From Lachnospiraceae bacterium (lineage in GTDB: Bacteria; Bacillota; Clostridia; Lachnospirales; Lachnospiraceae), in contig AP025576.1 of NCBI GenBank assembly GCA_022845955.1, positions 1,240,001 to 1,304,000 of the forward strand: a stretch of DNA of 64,000 bases. The letters are read 5' to 3'. The position numbers were made by a program, and so were the translations under genes. Below the pieces are notes generated by a model, which had not been told where the DNA came from, did not search any database, and worked only from the letters and a program-made list of their open reading frames with translations. Of the stretch, positions 53,732-63,644 are shown in pieces; positions within the stretch are counted from its first letter, which is position 1, and the number at the start of each line of letters is the position of its first letter.

Positions 53732-54007
53732 TTACCCTTTTTTCGGTATTTTATTCAATTCCGCATTGATTATCCTGGCGGCACCCTCCGGAATTGTACC
53801 GCCCATGCCCATGGAACCCATCATATCCACGAGTTCCTCCGCTGTTTTTTCCCCCAGCATACCCAGCATCCCTTTTTTCAGCTTCATACCGGTCAGGGAG
53901 GACAGGGCGCCTGTCAGGATCCGGGCGGCTTCTTCCTGCCGCAAGATATCCCTGACCGGATCTTTTACGGAAAACCGGCCCTCCGGGAATTCCATGGGGG
54001 CATTGGC
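53732..54007 (-). pseudogene. Separated C-terminal domain of the GH2 enzyme
   Basis: About 91 residues in the same frame as the GH2 gene, directly after its TAA stop (54010-54008): ANAP then MEFPEGRFSVKDPVRDILRQ, EEAARILTGALSSL and a Met/Gly-rich stretch MLGMLGEKTAEELVDMMG. Similar small helical domains end many Lachnospiraceae glycoside hydrolases. The ATG at 53995 has no ribosome site. The simplest reading is a nonsense mutation that removes this domain from the enzyme. Confidence 0.72.
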
Positions 54008-56038
54008 TTATGTTGCGGCAGCTTCGTCAAACCAGTTGGCTGCGCCGTCGGTGTCCTCCTCTTCTTCCGGGGGCAGGGTATAAACGGCAGGTTTTTCATC
54101 GATCCGCTGCAGGGATATGGTATCCGAACAGTCCCCGGCGCAGGCGGTAAAGCAGGTGAAGCCATCCTTCAGGGGGACCTGTTCAAATACAAAGACATGG
54201 CTGCCCGTGAGGGTGAGGAAAAGATCCCCATTACAGTACAGACTTACCTCCGGCTGGTTGGAATATATCCGGAGGGTAATGGTACCGCTTCCGGCAGGAA
54301 AATCTGTGCGCTGTGCGAAGCGGCGTCCGCAGATGTGGACAAAAGGTTCGCTGCTCCAGTAAGCCTTATATAGATAAAAAGCGTCCTTTTTTATTTTCCG
54401 GTCCAGGGTTACCAGGCCCTTGTTGTTGCGGCCGGCGGTCCCGCCTTCGTTACGGGCGGCACAGCCGAAATCAAACATATTCCAGACATAAGTGCTCCAC
54501 AGATAGGGGCGTTCCATGAGGACAGCCGCCATGTGTTCATGGTATTCGGCCTGGTAGCTCTCCGAATAATCCCTGCATTTCGGAACATCGGGCTGGTAGG
54601 TGATAATTCCTTCCGCGCCGTACTCAGAAAGGCCGAGACAGATTTCCGGGTGTGTCTCGTGGAAGTGATCCAGCCATTTTTCGTTGTCGGTATAGACCCC
54701 GCCGTACCAGCCGAAGTAATGGTTATAACTCTCCAAATCCGTAATCCCATGCAGCCTGCTTTCCGGGGGGACCATGCTCACATGGGCCATGGTGGTCAGA
54801 CGGGTGGGATCGATGCTTTTTACCAGGGATTGCAGGTCTTTGTGGTTTTCCACCAGACCGGGCTTTTCCCCCGCAATGGTGATTTCGTTGGATATACCCC
54901 AGAAGCAGATGGAAGGGTGGTTGTAATTCTGATAGACCAGCTCCTGCATTTGGGTACGGCAGTTTTCATGGGCATTTTGGTCCTCACTCTGGCTGCTGAT
55001 ATAGGGGATTTCCGCCCATACGACAAAGCCGTATTCGTCGCAGGCATCGTAGAAATCGCGGCTGTGCTGGTAATGGGCCAGCCGTACGGTATTGGCGCCG
55101 ATTTCCCGTATCAGACCGGCATCTTCATAATGCTCCTCCCGGGTAAGGGCATTTCCCCGGTACAGACGGTCCTGGTGCCGGGATACGCCCCGGAGCATCA
55201 TAGGCTTTCCGTTCAGGAAGAATCCTTTTTCCGGATCCACGGAAAAGCTGCGGATGCCGAAACGGCAGCTGATTTCGTCCACGGTTTCGTTCCGGTAGAC
55301 CAAAGAGGCCGTGCAGGTATACAGATAGGGATCCTCCACGCCCTGCCACAGATGGGCTTTGGGAAGAAAGAGGCTGGTGCCGGGATCACCGGCGGGCCGC
55401 CAGGCTTCTCCTGTTACCTCACCCGTAGCGTCTGTGATGAGATAGCGGACCGTATAATCGTCATCCGCATGTTTGATCCAGGTCTGCAGTTTCAGGAAAG
55501 CACAATCCCCTTCCGGCAGGGAAGTGACCGAGAGGCCGGGGGCACCCCAGAATTCCAGATCAAAGTGAACCTGCGGAACGACGATCAGGTTCACCCCCCT
55601 GTATAACCCTCCGTAAAAGGTGAAATCAGCCATACGGGGGTAGATATGGGGCCGGTCGCTATTGTCCGCGCATATTACGAGAAGGTTCGGATCCTTCGAA
55701 GCAGCCGGGTGCAGATAACCGGTGATTTCTGCGGTGAAGGAAGAAAACCCTCCCTCATGATAAGCCGCTTCCCGGCCATTTACAAAAACCTTCCCGGACA
55801 GGGAAGCGGCCAGTACCTCCAGAAATACTTTTTTCCCTTCCGCATCGGGCGGCGTGGGAAATTCTTTGGCATACCAGCAGGCGCCGCGGTAATAATCTCC
55901 CCTGCCGTCCTGGCCGTCTATGGCGTTCCAGGTGTGGGGAAGGGTTACTTTTTCCCAGTCGGAGGGAAGGGTGCGGGGGAGTCCGGTGTCCTCCCGGGAA
56001 AAATACCAGTTTTCATTAAATGGGATCAGGTTTCTCAT
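54008..56038 (-). CDS. GH2 beta-galactosidase-like glycoside hydrolase
   Basis: A 676-residue cytoplasmic GH2 enzyme. The N-terminal sugar-binding sandwich (about 1-160) starts with NENWYFSREDTGLP. It is followed by an immunoglobulin-like domain and a TIM barrel. Catalytic acid/base is Glu385 (CFWGISNEITIAG) and nucleophile Glu472 (LGLSEYGAEGIIT). The motif TVRLAHYQHSRDFYDACDEY and the SEYG form favour beta-galactosidase over beta-glucuronidase, but other beta-glycosidase activities are possible. It ends at an in-frame stop with a recognisable further domain behind it. It is divergent from addB. Confidence 0.88.
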   Translation of the reverse strand: MRNLIPFNENWYFSREDTGLPRTLPSDWEKVTLPHTWNAIDGQDGRGDYYRGACWYAKEFPTPPDAEGKKVFLEVLAASLSGKVFVNGREAAYHEGGFSSFTAEITGYLHPAASKDPNLLVICADNSDRPHIYPRMADFTFYGGLYRGVNLIVVPQVHFDLEFWGAPGLSVTSLPEGDCAFLKLQTWIKHADDDYTVRYLITDATGEVTGEAWRPAGDPGTSLFLPKAHLWQGVEDPYLYTCTASLVYRNETVDEISCRFGIRSFSVDPEKGFFLNGKPMMLRGVSRHQDRLYRGNALTREEHYEDAGLIREIGANTVRLAHYQHSRDFYDACDEYGFVVWAEIPYISSQSEDQNAHENCRTQMQELVYQNYNHPSICFWGISNEITIAGEKPGLVENHKDLQSLVKSIDPTRLTTMAHVSMVPPESRLHGITDLESYNHYFGWYGGVYTDNEKWLDHFHETHPEICLGLSEYGAEGIITYQPDVPKCRDYSESYQAEYHEHMAAVLMERPYLWSTYVWNMFDFGCAARNEGGTAGRNNKGLVTLDRKIKKDAFYLYKAYWSSEPFVHICGRRFAQRTDFPAGSGTITLRIYSNQPEVSLYCNGDLFLTLTGSHVFVFEQVPLKDGFTCFTACAGDCSDTISLQRIDEKPAVYTLPPEEEEDTDGAANWFDEAAAT

Positions 56039-56389
56039 GTTATCCTCCTTTTTGTCGTGGAATATGCCGCCGGCTTTGGCTGGGGACAGCCCGTTTTCAT
56101 GTCTGGGTATCCGGCTTCGGGCACGTATGCAGTCAGTGATAGTGTTGCCTTGAAATTATAGGCTTATCCACCGGAAAACGTCGTATTTTTCTATCGGATC
56201 GGAACAGCAGATGCTTTGGAAAGAGCCGGGATTATTTGATATTGTTTCATGCTGATAGGGGAAATAAGCCCCCGTACTGCGTAACCTGGGACTGCGAGAT
56301 AGAAATTGGAAGATGTCAGGGCATGGGAAATATGGTATAGTAAATAAGATGTTTCAGGAGTCTGCTGCACAGATACAGGAGGGATAATC
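56039..56389. other. Divergent region between GH2 and addB genes
   Basis: 351 bp without a gene. An extended -10 (TGGTATAGT, 56333-56341) with a poor -35 (ATGTCA at 56313) probably drives addB. No convincing operator for the GH2 gene was found. Confidence 0.45.
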
Positions 56390-59300
56390 GTGTCATTGCG
56401 TTTTTATACAGGAGCGTCCGGGGCGGGGAAAAGTACAGGGCTTTACCGGGAGATCATACGGCGTTCCATGGAGGAGCCGGACCGGAATTTTTTAATCATC
56501 GTGCCCGATCAGTTTACAATGCAGACCCAGATGGATCTGGTGACGATGCATCCTGACAGGGGGATTATGAATATCGACGTACTCAGCTTCGGAAGGCTTT
56601 CCCACCGGATTATGGAAGAGGTGGGGGCGGATGAGAGGCCGGTGCTGGACGATACGGGCAAGAGCCTTGTGCTCCGTAAAATAGCGGGGAAACTGAAGGG
56701 GGAGACATCCGTTATCGGAGGGAACCTGAATAAGACCGGATATATCCATGAGGTGAAATCGGCGATATCGGAGTTCATGCAGTACGGGATCGGTATGGAG
56801 GAACTGGAGAAGCTGACGGATTATGCCCGTAAAAAAGGGCAGCTCTATCATAAGCTGAAGGATCTTGGCGTTCTTTATCAGGGGTTTCGTGAATATATAC
56901 GGGAAAAATATATCACCACCGAGGAAACGCTGGACGTGCTGGCCAGGCTGCTTCCCCGGTCGAACCTGGTGAGGGGGAGCGTGATCGCTTTCGACGGGTT
57001 TACCGGGTTTACGCCGGTACAGAACCGGGTGCTGCAGCAGCTGATGGGGCTGGCGGACGAGGTGATTGTTTCTGTGGTTATAGACGGATCAGAGGATATG
57101 TATGAGGAAAAGGAGGAGCAGAACCTTTTTCATCTGAGTAAAAAGACGGTGGTGTCTTTAAGCCGCCTGGCGGCGGAGGCAGGTGTGGCACGGGGGGAGG
57201 ATGTCATCCTGAACCAGAATCCGGTACCCCGATTCCGGGAGAATCCTTCTATGGCGCATCTGGAAAAGCAGCTGTTCCGTTATCCCTGCAAGCCATACGA
57301 AGGAGAAGCCCGGATACGGATTATGGAGGCGTCCACCCAGCAGGAGGAGGTCCGGCAGGCGTGTATTGCCATCCGGGAATATGTACGCCGGACAGGGAAC
57401 TGTTACCGGGATGTGGCTGTGATTGCCGGGGATCTGGGGGCGTATGCCAGCTTTCTGGAACGGACGGCGGCCCTGTATGACATTCCCCTTTACCTGGATC
57501 AGACAAGAGGGATTGTCCTGAACCCTTTTATTGAATATCTGAAAAGCGCCCTGCAGATTGTGACCAGGAATTTTACCTATGAATCGGTCTTTCACTATAT
57601 CCGCAGCGGGCTGGCGGATTTTACGCCGGAGGAAGCCGACAGGCTGGAAAATTATGTGCTTGCCACCGGGGTGAGGGGGAAAAAAAGATGGCAGTCCATG
57701 TTTGTGCGCAAAACGCCCGATATGGAAAATGAACTGGAAATGCTGGAAGAGCTGAATGAAAGCAGACGGAGGCTGGTGGAGCAGATGGAGCCTCTGATGC
57801 AGTCCTTTACGGATACCCGTTCGCTCGTGATGGGGCTGTATTCTTTTATAGAAAAAAATGAGGTCCAGCGTAAGCTAAAGGCTTATGAGGAACAGTTTGC
57901 AGGAGAAGGGGATGCGGTTAAGGAAAGGGAATACGCCCAGATTTACAGGCTTGTCATGGATCTTCTGGACAGCTTCGTGGAACTGATCGGGGATGAGCCG
58001 GTAAAAATGGATGAATTTTCCCAGATTCTGGAGGCCGGTTTTCAGGAAATCCAGGTGGGGACCATTCCCCGGAACGTGGATCGGGTTGTGGCGGGGGATA
58101 TGGAGCGGACCCGTCTGAAGCAGGTGAAAGCGCTGTTTTTCCTTGGAGTCAATGACGGTTATATCCCCAAAGCGGCGGGAAGCGGCGGGATCATATCGGA
58201 TATGGATCGGGAATTCCTGGCGGAAAGCGGGATGGAGCTGGCGCCTACTCCCAGGCAGCAGATGTATATCCAGAAGCTTTACCTGTATATGAATATGACA
58301 AAGCCGTCGGACACGCTGTATCTGTCCTATGCCAGGATGAGCAGCGAAGGGCGTTCCATGAGGCCTGCTTATTTGATCGATACGGTGAAAAAGCTGTTTC
58401 CTTCCATCCGGGTGGAAAAGCCGGAGGAGCTGCCAAAGCTTGTCCAGGTGCAGACGCTGGAGGACGGCAGGGACGGATTTGTCCAGGGGCTGCGCAGGTT
58501 TGCGGACGGCAGGATGGAAAGGGGCGGAGAGGACGAACAGAATTTCCGGCACCTTTACCAGATCTATGCCGGATCGGAGAAAACCCGGGAATGGGCCGGG
58601 AATATGAGTGATAAGGCTTTTTACAGCTACCGGGACAGGCCTCTGGCCAGAGAGGCGGCCCTGGCGTTGTTCGGGCGCACACTTTTGGGAAGTGTAAGCC
58701 GCCTGGAGCAGTATGCATCCTGTGCCTATGCCCATTTCCTGCAGTATGGACTGATGCTGAAGGAACGGGACGGGTACAGCTTTGAGGATGTGGATATGGG
58801 AAATATATTTCATGGGGTTCTGGAGATTTTCGGGGACAAGCTGAAGGAACACGGCTGGAACTGGTTTGATTTTCCCAAAGAAGAAGGGGAACGGCTGGTG
58901 GAGGAAGCGGTGGAGGCCTACGCGGTGACCTATGGGGAGGCTGTCCTTTTTGACAATGCACGGAACCAGTATGTGATAACGAGGCTGAAGCGGATCCTGA
59001 AACGGACGGTGGCAACGCTGCAGTATCAGCTGAAAAAAGGGGCATTCCGCCCGGAACAGTTTGAAGTCTCCTTCTCCGTCCTGGAGGATCTGGAATCGGT
59101 GAATATTGCCCTTACGGGGGAAGAAAAGCTGCGCCTGCGGGGGCGGATTGACCGTGTGGACGTATGTGAAGAGGAAGAAAAGGTCTACGTAAAAGTTATT
59201 GATTATAAGTCCGGGAACCGGGATTTCAGCCTTGCGGCCTTGTATTACGGGCTGCAGCTGCAGCTGGTGGTCTATATGAACGCCGCTGTGGAAATGGAAG

Positions 59301-59866
59301 AAAAACGGTATCCGGATCGGTTGGTGGTACCTGCGGCCATGCTGTATTACCGGGTGCATGACCCCATTGTGGAGGGGGACGAAACATTAGATGAGGAACA
59401 GATCCGGGAAAAAATCCTGGCAGGGCTGCGTATGACCGGTGTGGTGAACGCGGACGAGGCTGTTGTAGCCAGCCTGGACGGGGCATTCGGGACCAAATCC
59501 GATGTCATTCCCGTGGAACGCAAAAAAGACGGTTCTTTCAGCGCCCGATCCAGCATTTTGCAGGAAAATGATTTCCGGGTTATTTCCGATTATGTCAATC
59601 TGAAAATCAAAGAAATCGGCAAGGGCATCCTGGACGGAAACATTGCCCTGAACCCGTATGTACAGGGGAGCGGCCAGTCGGCAAAGGATGCATGCACATA
59701 CTGCCCTTATAGCAGGGTGTGCGGATTCGACCGGAAAATACCGGGGTTCCGGAAGCGTGAGCTGGAAAAACTGGAAGAAGAGGAAGCGCTGGAAAAGATT
59801 AAGAAAGCGTTGGAAGGAGCAGGAAATGGCAGTGACATTTACACCGGATCAGCAGGCGACCATTGA
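56390..59866 (+). CDS. addB: ATP-dependent helicase-nuclease AddAB, subunit AddB
   Basis: 1158 residues, the usual length for Firmicute AddB. With AddA it resects double-strand breaks and produces recombinogenic 3' ends. Features are an N-terminal Walker-A-like GASGAGKSTG (about 7-16), a degenerate helicase core, and a C-terminal RecB-type nuclease (LTGEEKLRLRGRIDRVDVCE; VIDYKSGNRDFSL). The four cysteines of an iron-sulfur staple are in SCAYAHFLQYG and CTYCPYSRVCGF. The start is GTG 56390 after GGAGGG. It overlaps addA by 41 bp. Confidence 0.96.
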   Translation: MSLRFYTGASGAGKSTGLYREIIRRSMEEPDRNFLIIVPDQFTMQTQMDLVTMHPDRGIMNIDVLSFGRLSHRIMEEVGADERPVLDDTGKSLVLRKIAGKLKGETSVIGGNLNKTGYIHEVKSAISEFMQYGIGMEELEKLTDYARKKGQLYHKLKDLGVLYQGFREYIREKYITTEETLDVLARLLPRSNLVRGSVIAFDGFTGFTPVQNRVLQQLMGLADEVIVSVVIDGSEDMYEEKEEQNLFHLSKKTVVSLSRLAAEAGVARGEDVILNQNPVPRFRENPSMAHLEKQLFRYPCKPYEGEARIRIMEASTQQEEVRQACIAIREYVRRTGNCYRDVAVIAGDLGAYASFLERTAALYDIPLYLDQTRGIVLNPFIEYLKSALQIVTRNFTYESVFHYIRSGLADFTPEEADRLENYVLATGVRGKKRWQSMFVRKTPDMENELEMLEELNESRRRLVEQMEPLMQSFTDTRSLVMGLYSFIEKNEVQRKLKAYEEQFAGEGDAVKEREYAQIYRLVMDLLDSFVELIGDEPVKMDEFSQILEAGFQEIQVGTIPRNVDRVVAGDMERTRLKQVKALFFLGVNDGYIPKAAGSGGIISDMDREFLAESGMELAPTPRQQMYIQKLYLYMNMTKPSDTLYLSYARMSSEGRSMRPAYLIDTVKKLFPSIRVEKPEELPKLVQVQTLEDGRDGFVQGLRRFADGRMERGGEDEQNFRHLYQIYAGSEKTREWAGNMSDKAFYSYRDRPLAREAALALFGRTLLGSVSRLEQYASCAYAHFLQYGLMLKERDGYSFEDVDMGNIFHGVLEIFGDKLKEHGWNWFDFPKEEGERLVEEAVEAYAVTYGEAVLFDNARNQYVITRLKRILKRTVATLQYQLKKGAFRPEQFEVSFSVLEDLESVNIALTGEEKLRLRGRIDRVDVCEEEEKVYVKVIDYKSGNRDFSLAALYYGLQLQLVVYMNAAVEMEEKRYPDRLVVPAAMLYYRVHDPIVEGDETLDEEQIREKILAGLRMTGVVNADEAVVASLDGAFGTKSDVIPVERKKDGSFSARSSILQENDFRVISDYVNLKIKEIGKGILDGNIALNPYVQGSGQSAKDACTYCPYSRVCGFDRKIPGFRKRELEKLEEEEALEKIKKALEGAGNGSDIYTGSAGDH

Positions 59867-62800
59867 GGCAAGAAACAGCAGCATTCTGGTATCGGCGGCG
59901 GCAGGAAGCGGAAAGACGGCCGTTTTGGTGGAACGGATCATACAGATGGTGAGCGATGGGGATCATCCGGTGGATATTGACAGGCTTCTGGTGGTTACCT
60001 TTACCAATGCGGCGGCGGCCCAGATGAGGGAACGGATTACCCAGGCGCTTTCCGCCAGAGTGGACGAGAATCCGGGCAACGCCCATCTGCTTAAGCAGCT
60101 GACGCTGATTCATAATGCCCAGATAACGACGATAGACAGCTTCTGCCTCTATATTATACGGAATCATTTTGACGAAATCGATCTGGATCCGGATTTCCGG
60201 GTGGCGGATGACGGGGAAATCCGGCTGCTGATGCAGGACGTGCTGTCTCAGATGCTGGAGGAATATTTTACAAAGGGGGAAGAAGAATTTCTTGCCTGTG
60301 TGGAATATTTTGCACCGACAGGGAAGGAAAAACGTCTGGAGGAACAGATTTTAGGACTGTATGAGTTCGCCATGAGCTATCCCTGGCCGGGCGAATGGCT
60401 GGAAGAACACGGCAGGGATTACGCGGTATCCCCGGAGACTATGGAGCAATGCCGTTGGGTGGAACTGCTGGAGGAATATGTGCATACCATGCTGGGGGAA
60501 GCGGCGGACAGCCTGGAACAGGCCCTGACGATCAGCAGGGAGCCGGATGGCCCTTATATGTATCTGGATACCCTGGAAGAGGACAAATGCACCCTGGAAC
60601 AACTGCGGGCGGCAAAAAGCCTTCAGGAGCTGTATGAAGGCTTTGCCGGGCTTTCCTTCGGCAGGATCAGCTCCAAAAAAGATACCGGCGTGTCCCCTGA
60701 AAAAAGGGAACGGGCCAAGGAAATACGGGGGATTGTGAAGGATTTGCTGGGCGGGCTGGCGAAGAAATATTTCTATGCCTCTCCCCGGTCCCAGGCGGAG
60801 CGTATGGCGGCCTGCGCCCCGTATGTATCCTGTCTTTTATCTCTGACCAACGATTTCCGGATCCGCCTGGATGAGAAAAAGCGGGAAAAGAATCTCTTGG
60901 ATTTCCATGATATGGAGCATATGGCCCTGCGGATACTCACGGAAAAAAGGGAGGATGGGGTATATCCCACAGCAGCGGCCCGGGAAATGCGGGACTATTA
61001 CGCGGAAATCATGATTGACGAATACCAGGACAGCAACCTGGTGCAGGAATATCTGCTGAAAAGTATCTCCGGGGAAGAGGACGGCAGATTCAACCGGTTT
61101 ATGGTCGGGGATGTGAAGCAGAGCATTTATAAATTCCGTCTGGCCAGGCCGGAGCTGTTCATGGAGAAGTTTGAACGTTACGGGAAAGACGGGGGGAAAG
61201 AACGCCGCATTGACCTGAAACAGAATTTCAGAAGCCGGCACCAGGTGACGGACAGCGTCAATGCCTGCTTTTCCGTGCTGATGGGACGGGATCTGGGGGG
61301 CGTGGAATACGATAAGGACGCCGCGCTGTATCCCGGAGCCGTTTTCCCGGAGCCGGAAGGGGAAGAAGAGGACGTGTACCGTACCGAGGTACTGCTCACC
61401 CTGGCGGAAGAGGACGGACTGGAGGACCGGGAACGGGAAGCGCTGGCAGTTGCGGGTAAAATCCGCCGGATAGTGGGAAGGCTGCCGGTGGCGGATAAGG
61501 ATACCGGCGGCCTGCGGCCTGCCGGCTATGGGGATATTGTCATCCTGCTTAGGACCACGGCAGGTTGGGATGAGGTATTTAAAAAGGTGCTGGAAAAAAG
61601 CGGCATTCCTGTTTACATCACTTCGAAAACCGGCTATTTTGCGGCGACGGAGGTGCAGACCATACTGAATTTCCTGAAAGTGCTTGGAAACCCCCTTCAG
61701 GATATCCCTCTTTTCGGCGTTTTGAAATCGGATGCGGCAGGTTTTACCGATGAGGATATCGCCTGCATGAAAGCGGAAATGGGCGGCGCGGGGCGGCGGC
61801 TTTATACCTGCCTGACCGCTTATGCCCGGCAAGGCAGCAGGGAGGAGCTTTGTGGCAAAGCCGGCCGTTTTCACGACATGCTGGATCGGTTCCGGCGGTA
61901 CGTGGCTTATATGCCTATCCATCAGCTTATGGAGCAGTTCCTTCAGGAAACCGGATACCTGTACACCATATCCGCCCTGCCCGGCGGGGAGCAGCGCAGG
62001 GCCAATGTGGAAATGCTTCTTGCAAAGGCGGAAAATTTCGAGAAAACAAGCTATTTCGGCCTGTTCCATTTTATCCGCTACATGGAGCAGGTGGAAAAAT
62101 ACAATATCGATTACGGGGAAGCCAACATACAGGATGAAAATGCGGACACCGTGCGGATCATGAGCATCCATAAATCCAAGGGACTGGAATTCCCCGTCTG
62201 CTTCGTTTCCGGTCTGTCCAAGAAGTTCAACATGCAGGATACCAGCAAACCGGTGATAATGGACATGGATTACGGAATTGCCCTTGATTTTATGGACGTA
62301 GAATCCCGGGTGAAGGGAAACACCCTGAAGAAAAGCGTGCTTTCCGGCAAGCTGCGCAGGGACAGCCTGGGAGAAGAGCTGCGTGTTTTATATGTGGCCA
62401 TGACCAGGCCCCAGGAAAAACTGATCCTTACCGGCAGCTGCAAGGATGGGGAAAAGGTGGACCGGATCCTGGAAGAGGGGGCTATGAAGAGGAACACGGC
62501 AGACAACCGTCTGCGCTTCCTGACACGCAGCGAGGCAGCCTCGTACCTGGACTGGCTTCTTCCCGCCTGGGCTGTCTGCGGCCAGGAGGTGGAAATGCTT
62601 ACGGCGGCGGATCTGCTGCAGGATCATATGGAAGAGGAGCAGGGGAAGGAATCTCTGAAGCAGAGACTGCAGCGTTTTGAAAAGGAAGCGCTGGAAGGAA
62701 AGCAGGAAGAAGGGGAAGAGGTCCGTCTGCTCCGGGAACGGATGGAAAGTGTGTATCCCCATGAGAACCTGAAAAATTTGTATACCAAGACGACGGTTTC

Positions 62801-63452
62801 CGAACTGAAAAAAGCGGGTATGGAGGAAGCGGCGGAAGAAGCCTGGCATCTGTTTGAAGAAAAGGAGATAGTTCCTTACCTGCCCCGTTTTATCCGGGAA
62901 GAAGAAAAGGTGAGCGGAACCGCCAGAGGAAGCGCCTACCATAAAGCTCTGGAGGTATTCCCTTTTGAATGCCTGATACAGGAGACGGAATCCGGGCCTG
63001 TAAGCCGGGAAAGAGTGGAGGAACTGCTTAATCAGATGGCCGCGGAAGGCAGGCTCAGCCGGGAATTCCGGGCGGCGGTAAGCCCGGATAAAATGGCCGG
63101 GTTCCTGTCGTCCGGCCTTGCCTTACGGATGGCCCGGGCCGCGGTTGGGAACAAGCTTCATAAAGAGCAGCCCTTTGTGCTGGGGCTGCCGGCAAGCACG
63201 CTGAATCCCGAATTTCCCCAGGAGGAAACCCTGCTTATCCAGGGGATTATTGATGTGTATCTGGAGGAGGAGGACGGCCTGGTGGTTGCCGATTATAAAA
63301 CGGATGCGGTCACCCGGGCGCAGGAGCTGGTGAACCGGTACCGGGTACAGCTGGATTATTATGCCAGGGCATTGGAGCAGCTGACGGGCAGGCGGGTGAA
63401 GGAGAAGATTATTTATTCGTTTGCGTTGGCGGAGGAAGTGGTACTGCAATAG
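59826..63452 (+). CDS. addA: ATP-dependent helicase-nuclease AddAB, subunit AddA
   Basis: 1208 residues: a UvrD-type superfamily 1 helicase with C-terminal nuclease. Motif I is VSAAAGSGKTAVLVERI; others are AQITTIDSFC (Ia region), MIDEYQDSN (Walker B), GDVKQSIYKFR (III), QNFRSR (IV), VRIMSIHKSKGLEFPVCF (V) and LRVLYVAMTRPQEKL (VI). The nuclease shows IQGIIDVYLEEEDGLVVADY with KTD. The start is ATG 59826, inside the 3' end of addB, after GAAGGAG. The frame is open further upstream only because it overlaps addB. Confidence 0.96.
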   Translation: MAVTFTPDQQATIEARNSSILVSAAAGSGKTAVLVERIIQMVSDGDHPVDIDRLLVVTFTNAAAAQMRERITQALSARVDENPGNAHLLKQLTLIHNAQITTIDSFCLYIIRNHFDEIDLDPDFRVADDGEIRLLMQDVLSQMLEEYFTKGEEEFLACVEYFAPTGKEKRLEEQILGLYEFAMSYPWPGEWLEEHGRDYAVSPETMEQCRWVELLEEYVHTMLGEAADSLEQALTISREPDGPYMYLDTLEEDKCTLEQLRAAKSLQELYEGFAGLSFGRISSKKDTGVSPEKRERAKEIRGIVKDLLGGLAKKYFYASPRSQAERMAACAPYVSCLLSLTNDFRIRLDEKKREKNLLDFHDMEHMALRILTEKREDGVYPTAAAREMRDYYAEIMIDEYQDSNLVQEYLLKSISGEEDGRFNRFMVGDVKQSIYKFRLARPELFMEKFERYGKDGGKERRIDLKQNFRSRHQVTDSVNACFSVLMGRDLGGVEYDKDAALYPGAVFPEPEGEEEDVYRTEVLLTLAEEDGLEDREREALAVAGKIRRIVGRLPVADKDTGGLRPAGYGDIVILLRTTAGWDEVFKKVLEKSGIPVYITSKTGYFAATEVQTILNFLKVLGNPLQDIPLFGVLKSDAAGFTDEDIACMKAEMGGAGRRLYTCLTAYARQGSREELCGKAGRFHDMLDRFRRYVAYMPIHQLMEQFLQETGYLYTISALPGGEQRRANVEMLLAKAENFEKTSYFGLFHFIRYMEQVEKYNIDYGEANIQDENADTVRIMSIHKSKGLEFPVCFVSGLSKKFNMQDTSKPVIMDMDYGIALDFMDVESRVKGNTLKKSVLSGKLRRDSLGEELRVLYVAMTRPQEKLILTGSCKDGEKVDRILEEGAMKRNTADNRLRFLTRSEAASYLDWLLPAWAVCGQEVEMLTAADLLQDHMEEEQGKESLKQRLQRFEKEALEGKQEEGEEVRLLRERMESVYPHENLKNLYTKTTVSELKKAGMEEAAEEAWHLFEEKEIVPYLPRFIREEEKVSGTARGSAYHKALEVFPFECLIQETESGPVSRERVEELLNQMAAEGRLSREFRAAVSPDKMAGFLSSGLALRMARAAVGNKLHKEQPFVLGLPASTLNPEFPQEETLLIQGIIDVYLEEEDGLVVADYKTDAVTRAQELVNRYRVQLDYYARALEQLTGRRVKEKIIYSFALAEEVVLQ

Positions 63453-63470
63453 AGATTGCAGACGTTAATA

Positions 63471-63520
63471 GTGACAGAGAAGCGGCGGGGGAAAATCCTC
63501 GGCGCTTTTCTGTTACTTTC
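63471..63520 (+). terminator. Terminator-like stem after addA
   Basis: GTGACAGAGAAGCG (63471-63484) pairs over 14 positions (two G-T wobbles) with CGCTTTTCTGTTAC (63503-63516). Only a short T-run follows. Confidence 0.6.
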
Positions 63521-63551
63521 ATTCTTGCATAAAAACGATTTCATTAAAACA

Positions 63552-63580
63552 TTGCAAAAACTTATTTCATGTAATAAAAT
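63552..63580 (+). promoter_or_regulatory. Promoter for the second GH78 gene
   Basis: TTGCAA (63552-63557), a 17-bp spacer and TAAAAT (63575-63580). Confidence 0.6.
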
Positions 63581-63617
63581 ATTCTGTATAGATACTGAAT
63601 TTATAACATTATACTAA

Positions 63618-63631
63618 TGAAAACGTTTTTA
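63618..63631 (+). promoter_or_regulatory. cre/LacI-type operator-like site
   Basis: TGAAAACGTTTTTA is palindromic around CG and differs from the catabolite-response consensus TGWNANCGNTNWCA at one position. It lies between promoter and start codon, where CcpA or a LacI-family repressor would block the gene. Confidence 0.6.
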
Positions 63632-63644
63632 AGAGGAGGGGCAG

